Below, piece after piece: positions 56,701 through 64,000 of a DNA stretch of 64,000 bases. The notes beneath the pieces are model-generated. The model did not search any database and had not been told where the DNA came from. It was given only the letters and a program-made list of their open reading frames with translations. Source of the DNA: Mesorhabditis belari (lineage: Eukaryota > Nematoda > Chromadorea > Rhabditida > Rhabditidae); NCBI GenBank assembly GCA_958450365.1, contig CAUEEP010000743.1, positions 5,209,001 to 5,273,000 of the forward strand, in the 5' to 3' direction. The translations under genes were made by a program, and so were the position numbers. Each line of letters begins with the position of its first letter. Position 1 is the stretch's first letter.

Positions 56701-59700
56701 GCTCTCGGGATTTTCAATGTGCAGAATATTGGAGAAAATACTGGTGCTTCAATGGTCAAATTTTAGCAAAAGTAAATTTCTAGAACCTGTGGAAACGGAG
56801 ATGACTTTCTGGCCGTGCATCTTTGCATCAGCAGCAAAATCGGAGAAAAAGCACAAAGCTCCAGTTGAAGATGATGATGAAGAAGAAGAAAAAGTTGATG
56901 AACGAGCTAGTGAGGAGGGGGAGAAAAAGGTTTTTCTTAGTTCTGCTAGGAAGATACTGTACAGCTCTGATCTTTTGTTGCATTACAGTATAGCAACTGA
57001 TACAGTACGAATGGGATATTCGCTTCTGTATCTTGAATAAATTTTTTATCCTGCATATTAACTCTTCCTAGGTTCGCAAAGAGAGTCTCTCGAAGAAGTA
57101 CCGCTGCAAATACCGAAAGTCGTGCTATGAGAGCGGCGTTTTGCCGGAGATTCGGGTGAATATCATTTAAAGAACACATATTATATTGGTTTCAGAATGA
57201 ATGGCAATGGGGATTTTCGGCAAGCAGTGCGGCTGTTGCGGATGAAAACAATGATGATGTGGAAGAAGGAAAAGATGATATGGCAAATATCAGATACCAG
57301 AAGTGGAAATGCAAATATCGGTTTGAGATTTTCAGCTGTGCACGTGAAAACCAATTTCAGCAAGTCTTGCTATGAAGCCATTGGACTACAACAAGAGAAA
57401 AAGGAGGAAGATGAAGAGAAAATGAGCTTCTTCAGGTAATTGCTACTTATTTGATCCGTGATTTAAAAAAACTTTGATTACGAAACACCATTTTAGTGGT
57501 AAAATCTCGGCTCCACAAGGCAAAAAAAAGACAGTCAAGGAAATCGCCGAGAAAACCCTGCAAAAGGTGAAAGAACGCGAGGATGAGGCAAAGGATCGCG
57601 AGTTGCCGAACAGTGTCATTGTTTGTGAAAGCTAAACTCCAAAAGTAACTCAAAAATTTAGGTGGAAAAGAAGCTGGAAGCGATTGAGAAAGAGATCAAT
57701 AAAAAGGTTGCCTGTAAATACCGCCAATCTTGCTACGAGACGGGGAAACTGCCAAGAATCGATGACTCTTGGCCGATACCGTCTTTCAATTTCCTCCTTG
57801 GATCCTGGGAAAGCAAAGAGCCAAAAGAAGACGTAAATCTAGACGAATTGAGCGAACTTGAGCGTAAATTCCGTTGCAAATATCGGAAGTCGTGCCTCGA
57901 GACCGGGGTCTTGCCCGAAATTGCCGCTTCGTCTTTTGGAAGTCTTGACTTTGGCGCTTTGCTGCATGGAGCGGGGAAAACTGAGAAAAAGGAGGAACAA
58001 GAAGTGATTGATGACCCAAATCAAACACTTCAACACAGGTTTCAAGATTGCTTTTCAATGGCAAAGAGCTATTTAGATGCAAGTATCGATTGAGCTGCTA
58101 TGAAACTGGAATCCTACCAGATTTAAACCCGCAAGTAAGCCAATGTTTTGCTTTCTATAAGTTTAAAGCTAATAGACTATTATATATTGGATCCTTTTTA
58201 GGACCCGGTAGCAGTAAAAGCCGAAACTGAATCAACAATGCCAACCAGTGCAACGGCGTTGAAGCACTTCTGCAAGTATCGCAAGTCGTGCTATGAGAAG
58301 ATCGCTCTTTCTGATGGTCTGAGTGCAATCAAAGAGATCAGAAAGGAAAGAACTGTTGAACCGGTGAGTACTCTGCCAGTATTTTAGCAAAAAATTTTAC
58401 GCTTCTAGGTAGTGAGATCTGGGCGCCGACGGGTGCTTGATGAGGCGGCTCTTCAAAGAAGACAGAACCGAAGGTGAGTTGGAAAGTCTTTCAATTAATC
58501 TCGACCAAAAAGATGTCATCATTACAGAAATGTCATCATTCATAAAATTCTAGACAAAAGTTGGCTGCTCGAAAAGAAGCACGCCTTGCCAAGCGGGCTC
58601 TCGAGGGAAAGTCGACTGGTGAAACACCAAAGCAACTACGAGAAAAGTTGATGGCTGAGAAAGCGAAAACTGAGAAAGAGGTAAAATTCAACGTCAGAAA
58701 AACAAAATTAAACATTTGTAGGTCCAACACAAAAATCGCCATTATCAACAGGAAAAAGCGGTCATCGAAGAGCCAAAGAAAGAGGCACCAAAGAAGGAAG
58801 AACCAAAAGAAGAACCGAAACCTCAACCCGTGAAAGAAGAGACTCCAAAGAAGAAATCAAAGAAAAGCAAAGAAATTGAAGCTGAACAAGCTGAACCCGT
58901 TGAAGAAGAGATGACACCGAAGAAGAAGTCAAGAAAAAGCAAAGAAAGAGTTGAACCTGAAGTGAAAGAAGAAGTCGTACACAAGAAGTCCAAGAAGAGC
59001 AAAGAAAAGGTGGAGCCTGAGCCCGAACCAGAAGAAGAAAAGATTGAACCTGAGCCCGAGCCTGAACCAAAAGTCAAATCCAAGAAGGCACCAAAACCCC
59101 AAGAGACTGTAAAAGAACCGGAAGAGAAACCAAAGAAAAAGAAGAAGGCTGAGAAAGAAAAAGTCGAAGAGTCTGAGCCTGTGGTGGTCAAACCGGTGAA
59201 GCAAGAGAAGAAACTTGAAAAGGAGCCTGTTAAAGAAACAAGAGAAGTTGAACCGGATGTTAAAGAAGCACTTGGATTGAACAAGGCTCTGTTTGAATCG
59301 TTGGAACAACAAAGAATGACATGCAAGTACAGAAAGTCGTGCTATGCTTCCGGCAAAAAGCCCGATTTGGATCGAGGTTATTTGGATCTTCTCGAAGACT
59401 TCAATCGCCATGTTGAGAAACAATACGAAACGGATCTACAGGTTTGGTTAGATATCTGATAAGCATAAAACAAATTTAGAAACACTTGAAAGAAGAGGAC
59501 AAAAAGCTGGCCTGCAAGTACAGAAAGTCTTGCTACGAGACTGGACGCCTGGTGCTTGTTAGAGACGAGGTAAGATGGTCAAGAGAGCTAAAAAGCGAAG
59601 AGATTTAGTTACCAAAGCCAACGATCAAGCCCGTTGAAACCTCACTCTCAAAAGCCTTCTCAATCCAGCATCAATGCAAATATCGGAAATCGTGTTACGC

Positions 59701-62700
59701 TAAGCATGGACTGAAAGTTGATGACATTGAGAAGGATGAGGTGCCAGCAAAGAAAGTTGAGCAAGAAGTGGAAAAGCAAAAGGTGGGGGAAAAGATTTTG
59801 ATCAGTAAATGTTTATATAGGTGAAGATCCCAGCTGAGAAGCCGAAATCTTCTCCACCAAGCTCTGAAGCAAAGAAAAAAGACAAGAAAAAGAAGGAAGA
59901 GAGAGAAGAAAAGGAAGACGATTCAGATGAGGAATCTGATCGGGAAGAGAAGAAAGGTCATGAAATCCATTTGAGTACACATCAGAAGCACAAGTGCAAG
60001 TGAGTCTCTAGAGTTTCTAGCTCACCGATAGCTCATCGTACAGAGCTGAGACTTCCACTTACAAATTTAGATACCGAATCTCGTGCTACGGAGGGGTAGA
60101 GCCAAAAGCCAAGAAAGTCGAGCACAAAGAGCCAAAGAAGGGCCAAAAACCAGCATCCCCACCTACACCAAAACCCCAACCAGGTAGGTCTTAAAAATTC
60201 AATATTTAGATTTAGCATTTTAATAGTATTGCTAATTTTTAGGAGTGAAACCCCGCGAGCATTGCCATCAGTACTGGTTCTCTTGCCGAGAATGGATGGG
60301 ATTGCCGCCAAAGGTAAGCATTGAGTGCTCAATTAGAATCAGATTTGGTTTATAATTTAAATATCTGACATAGAATTGAGTAAGTCTACAGTTATATTTC
60401 CTTTACTAATGCCACGAATTTCAAGGAGAAAGCCCCAATCGGCCCCAACGGGAAGAGACTGTGCCGAAAGAAGAAACGAGAGGAATAAAGATGTTGTTCA
60501 AAGTGTTTAGAAAGATGAGAAATTTCCTGATTGAATAAATGTATGTCCCTTTTTTCTAAACTTACATTTGGCTCGACCTCCTTGAGCCATTCGTTGGCAG
60601 TGTCATCATAATCGAGCTTGCAAGCAGTGGCCAGATCCTTGTGAGCATCCAACCAGTTTCCGAGAAGGCTGAAATAAGCTTTATGATCAAACAAAGATGA
60701 AAGAGATATGCTAGCGAAACAGATATTTTCACAACTGAAAAATCCTCTTACTTTCTGCCTAAACTCACCGATGAGCACGTCCACGGAACTTGTATCCTTG
60801 AGCCGAGTCCGCATTGATTTCGATTGCCTTCGTGCAATCGGCGATCGCGGAAACGGGACGCTTGAGCTTCAAGAGGCAACTGAAATTTATTATTCGACTA
60901 GTTTTTAACTGTTTCTTGACTCGTGAACTGGTTTTGGACTGGTTTACCGCTAAAGGAACCGTACATATTCTAATAGAAGCACCCCCTATAGAGCGTCGCG
61001 TAGTCTAAGTTTACACTCAAAGAACCGCTCATATCTCGGCGCCCAGACATGAGCGCATTTGTTTCTATCAAATTAAGGGTATAGAGGATGGATGATTTTT
61101 TTTGAAATATAACATATTTTTAGCATTAACCAGCGCTTAGAGCAAATTGATTAAAAAATCGGCTTTTTTTGCCACTTTTCAATCATTTTGTTCTAAGCAC
61201 TGGCCAAAGCCGAAAATACGTGTACTATCTCAAAAAATAGCCCATTCTCTCTACTTTAATTTGATACCTAGCAACAGATGTCTGGGCGCCGAGATAGGAG
61301 CAGTTTTTTGAGTGTAAACTTCGACTAGGTGACACTCTTATAGGGGGCTCTTCTATTAGAATATTTACTGTAAATCTTATTTGATCAAAGGGTATGTCAC
61401 AACTAACTGCTAGAAATGAAGCTAGATCTACAAAGGCTAAAGCTGGCCAGTTTGTTTTAAAGTATTAAATCTCAAATCTTTAATAACAAGTTCAAACATA
61501 TCCTCCAAACTCACTTTGCCCTCTTGGCGTGAAGCATCGCGGAGCCGGGATTGAGTTGAATGGCCGTAGTGAAATGTTCGAGCGCCTTATCGAACTCTCC
61601 TAAATAGTTTAAATAAAAACTTTCTTGTAAAATTGAGAATGTAAAATATAATGTAAAATAAAAACCATTTGAGAAAGCTTCTTGTGCAGCGTTGCGTTCC
61701 TCTTGCGCTTTCTCAATCTCCTCCTCGGAAGCCTAAACATGTCGAGCTTTGTTTTGCAGCTAATGAACTATGAAACTTATTGTACCGATTATTGTACAAA
61801 CTAAAATACTATCCAAAAATTTTCTTACTATTAGTTCAAAAAAGTCAACAAGTACCTCCTTTGATGTATCTCCCATTGGCAAAGCTTCTCCACTATCGGG
61901 CTGAATGACACCTTCATTGTCAAGCTCGGGATACGGGATCTCGGGCTCAGGCTCGGTTTCCTGAATTGGTAGTTTTAAAGTTTTTTTTACAGTTCTCTAC
62001 TTTATATTACAATTCTACTATAAGAATGTATTAGTTAAGTACAAACTTTGTAACTTTTGTACAGGGTGTTATTTTTGGAAACTTTTGAGTTTGAAAGTTG
62101 TTTAGCGCTTCCAAAATCGGTTTATGAAAAAAACATTAAGGAAGCATTGAATTACAGATTTGGGAAAAACATAACACGCTCCCTTAATTTTACTGTTTAC
62201 TCAATTTGTTATGCGAAAAATCGATTCATTGGAACTCGGTCACTAAATTTCACGAAAAGGAGTTAGACCTAGTTATTCTTGTTTAATGATAACAAATTCT
62301 TCACTATTTACCAGTTTTCAAATTTATGGGACCTTAAAAATCTTGGAATCTTACGTCTTGGAAAAAAGTGACTTAAACTTGTCAGTTTTGATTCTTTCAA
62401 GAAAACTTAACATTATTTGTGAAGAACTCGCTGTACCCTATGCAGTGAGCGCTTTCCTAGACAAAGATCAACGCGAAAGGCAATTATTTTGAAAAAAAGT
62501 GACTTAAATTTGTTAAAGTATGTGTTTGTTTCTTTTTTAACATTAGATTTGTACAAAACGAGCTTTAAACCTAGTGATCTATTGGTCCCCATAAATATCG
62601 AACACCCTGTACATAAGCATAGCATTTTTACCGCTTCCATCGGTTCAGCAGCGGGTGGAGGGCTTGGCTTCTTCTCTGGCTTTGACTCAGCCTTCGCTTC

Positions 62701-63531
62701 GGGCTTCGCTTCACCGAATGGACATTGCTTCGCCTCGGGGATATTTCCGCCCAAGCTAAACTTATACATGTAAATTTTATATCATGAAAAGCATCAACGG
62801 TTAAAAACATTAGACAACTTTTCACCTGCTCACTTCTATTGAGCAATTTAGAAAAGCAAAATTGCACAATCTATTGGGTTGGAGAGTATGAAATAGCGCC
62901 GTCTTTCAAACGTCTATGAAATCGAGTAGTCTTTATCAAATGACACGCGGGTAGTATCATTAGAAAGGTCACTTATTTCTCTACAAAATCATATTTCAAA
63001 TAGCGCTCAAAAGATTAATAAAAGACCATTTTTTCAGAAAATCTATAAATCGTCATTTAGAGAAAATGAATGACGAGATCACAACAAAAATTTGGCTACT
63101 CATGTAATTAAATGTGCTCTAAATTTTTCGTTTTGACATCAAGTTAAGTTCATATGAAAGGAACGAGTCAAACGGCGAATCAGACTCCGTCATTTTGACT
63201 GGTTGCGTTTAGGAGCCCATAAAATCCACAAAACAACTTTTCGGAATCTCTCAAAAGCCATTTTGTAGAGCAATGATAGACCTTTTTAATTATACAAAGA
63301 ATGGATTTATATGGAACTTTTGTGCGTTCCAAAAAATCTTTGAAAGTCGGCGCCATTTTATACTTCTCAACCCAATAACAACGATACGATAACTGTCTTA
63401 TAGAAAAACTGAGCTAATCCATACCTTTCGATATATTCCCTGAAGAAAGTCAGCCCAGGATGGTGCAGGATCGAGGGGTCCTTCTTGAGGAGATCGACGA
63501 AGAGCTTCAGTTGACCGAATTGCTGTTCCAT
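53705..63531 (-). CDS. hip-1: Hsp70-interacting protein ST13/Hip (14 exons)
   Basis: Cytosolic Hsp70 co-chaperone. Exons, high to low: 63425-63531, 62632-62755, 61856-61960, 61666-61732, 61515-61599, 60769-60879, 60566-60668, 54725-54853, 54557-54661, 54458-54514, 54357-54413, 54080-54158, 53886-53972, 53705-53760. Total 423 codons. N-terminal Hip domain ([20 protein letters not shown]), then TPR repeats ([49 protein letters not shown]), a charged helix ([20 protein letters not shown]), a Gly/Met-rich GGMGGG region and an STI1/DP2-like domain ([20 protein letters not shown]). This is the family order. Odd: a His-rich C-terminal tail ([20 protein letters not shown]). The 5.7-kb intron 54854-60565 contains a complete gene on the other strand. 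Confidence 0.92.
55588..60488 (+). CDS. Secreted protein with ten CKYRKSCY motifs, nested in a hip-1 intron (24 exons)
   Basis: Twenty-four exons (55588-55597, 55642-55701, 55808-55906, 56204-56273, 56368-56501 ... 60426-60488) sum to 1,099 codons in one frame. The signal peptide is [20 protein letters not shown]. The N-terminal domain (to about residue 200) contains [31 protein letters not shown] and [20 protein letters not shown]; not recognised. Ten C-x-Y-R-x-S-C repeats follow (near 57113, 57313/57361, 57711, 57875, 58080, 58273, 59322, 59513, 59675 and across 59995/60071), often followed by Y-E-T/S-G...P. They are separated by long Lys/Glu-rich linkers. The C-terminus has a divergent CHQYWFSC and a basic end. 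Introns of 35-45 bases are common. Cys pairs plus a signal peptide suggest disulfide-bonded extracellular modules on charged spacers; function unknown. Confidence 0.8.
60955..61374. mobile_element. MITE family D, copy 2 (uninterrupted)
   Basis: ATTCTAATAGAAGCACCCCC and its inverse bound about 420 bases. The inner arms CGCTCATATCTCGGCGCCCA and AAGTGGCAAAAAAAGCCGAT-type are inverted. In a hip-1 intron. A fragment with the same terminus (ACTCTAATAGAAGCCCCC) lies at 27130-27150. Confidence 0.7.
62060..62611. mobile_element. Inverted-repeat element K (TACAGGGTGTT ends)
   Basis: TACAGGGTGTTATTTTTGG and CCCATAAATATCGAACACCCTGTA are inverted ends with TA borders, Tc1/mariner-like. About 550 bases without a full transposase. 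AAAAAAGTGACTTAAA is duplicated inside. Its right end is about 20 bases from the donor of hip-1 exon 2. Confidence 0.6.
62872..63377. mobile_element. Mariner-type MITE family H, copy 2
   Basis: TATTGGGTTGGAGAGTATGA and TATACTTCTCAACCCAATA are inverted ends. About 505 bases, in the first hip-1 intron. The interior is related to copy 1 (ATGAAAATTTGG-type and TCAAATGACA motifs). Confidence 0.7.
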
Positions 63532-63959
63532 TTCTAGAAAGCGTGGTGATTTAAACGAAGCAAAAAGGCAAAAAAAGAAAGCGCAAAATTGATAGCAATA
63601 CAAGATTTCAAGGTGGTTAATTAGAAAAACGTATTGGCGGTCAAATGGGATTCGAAAAAATGGATGGAAAGCGTGGTAGTTTGTAGAGTGAAAAGAGAAA
63701 ATAGAAATAGAAAAGTTGCGAGAGGCGAAAAGGGGCTTTGCGGGCAGATGTGTTCCCTCTCTTGATTCCCCGCGTTCTTTTCCACTAAAACACCTCTCTA
63801 TGTCTCGCATTTCGCTCCCCCTTTGGATTGTTGCCCATTCCAAAAATTTCTCCTCCCATCAGCACGTAAACAACAAAAAATTTCCAAAGAACATGACTCA
63901 AAAAAGTCTTTGCTTGTAAACAGCTTGAAAATTTTGATGCAGGGGAATGAGATTTTTAG

Positions 63960-64000
63960 TAGAGTGCGTTCCTCGCGAGTAATGAGTTTTTTTAAAACGC
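63960..64000. mobile_element. Left end of a family F hAT-like element, cut by the window edge
   Basis: TAGAGTGCGTTCCTCGCGAG matches the terminus of copy 1 at 8768 in 19 of 20 bases. Confidence 0.6.

Noticed and set aside
58823..59423. Long minus-strand frames opposite the nested gene
   Set aside because: Shadows of the Lys/Glu-rich coding exon on the plus strand.

Overview
The window looks like rhabditid nematode nuclear DNA. It is AT-rich and holds compact multi-exon genes. Introns begin GT and end in (T)nCAG or TTTTAG, and many are only 35-60 bases long. The proteins match nematode/animal families, and one 6-base array resembles the nematode telomere unit TTAGGC. The species cannot be named from the sequence. 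All gene models below were spliced by eye; the summed exon lengths keep one reading frame in every model.

Layout. (1) 706-3196 (+): a 363-residue protein with a Myb/SANT-like domain and a C-terminal coiled coil. (2) 20390-5607 (-): a 32-exon class I unconventional myosin of the MYO1D/MYO1G type (C. elegans hum-5-like); its large introns are packed with foldback elements. (3) 29874-24888 (-): a 15-exon SLC36-type amino-acid transporter. (4) About 29.9-39.2 kb: a gene-poor stretch of short repeats, nested MITEs, a LINE end and a broken mariner transposase gene. (5) 39249-47434 (+): a 24-exon secreted tyrosinase with two C-terminal ShKT domains. (6) 50671-53070 (+): a 198-residue protein I do not recognise. 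(7) 63531-53705 (-): the Hsp70-interacting protein ST13/Hip (hip-1-like). (8) Inside one 5.7-kb intron of that gene, on the opposite strand (55588-60488), lies a complete 24-exon gene for a secreted 1,099-residue protein with ten copies of a [12 protein letters not shown] motif. This is the most interesting coding feature.

The genes are functionally unrelated: a membrane motor, a transporter, a cuticle/oxidation enzyme and a chaperone cofactor. I see no evidence of an operon. The non-coding part is unusually informative. At least ten foldback (MITE-like) families are present, several with exact 8-base or TA/TAA target duplications and several nested in one another. A tRNA-headed SINE-like family has one copy in which the pol III B-box segment has expanded into a 15-copy 21-base array. 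Several other degenerate tRNA-like sequences lie in introns.
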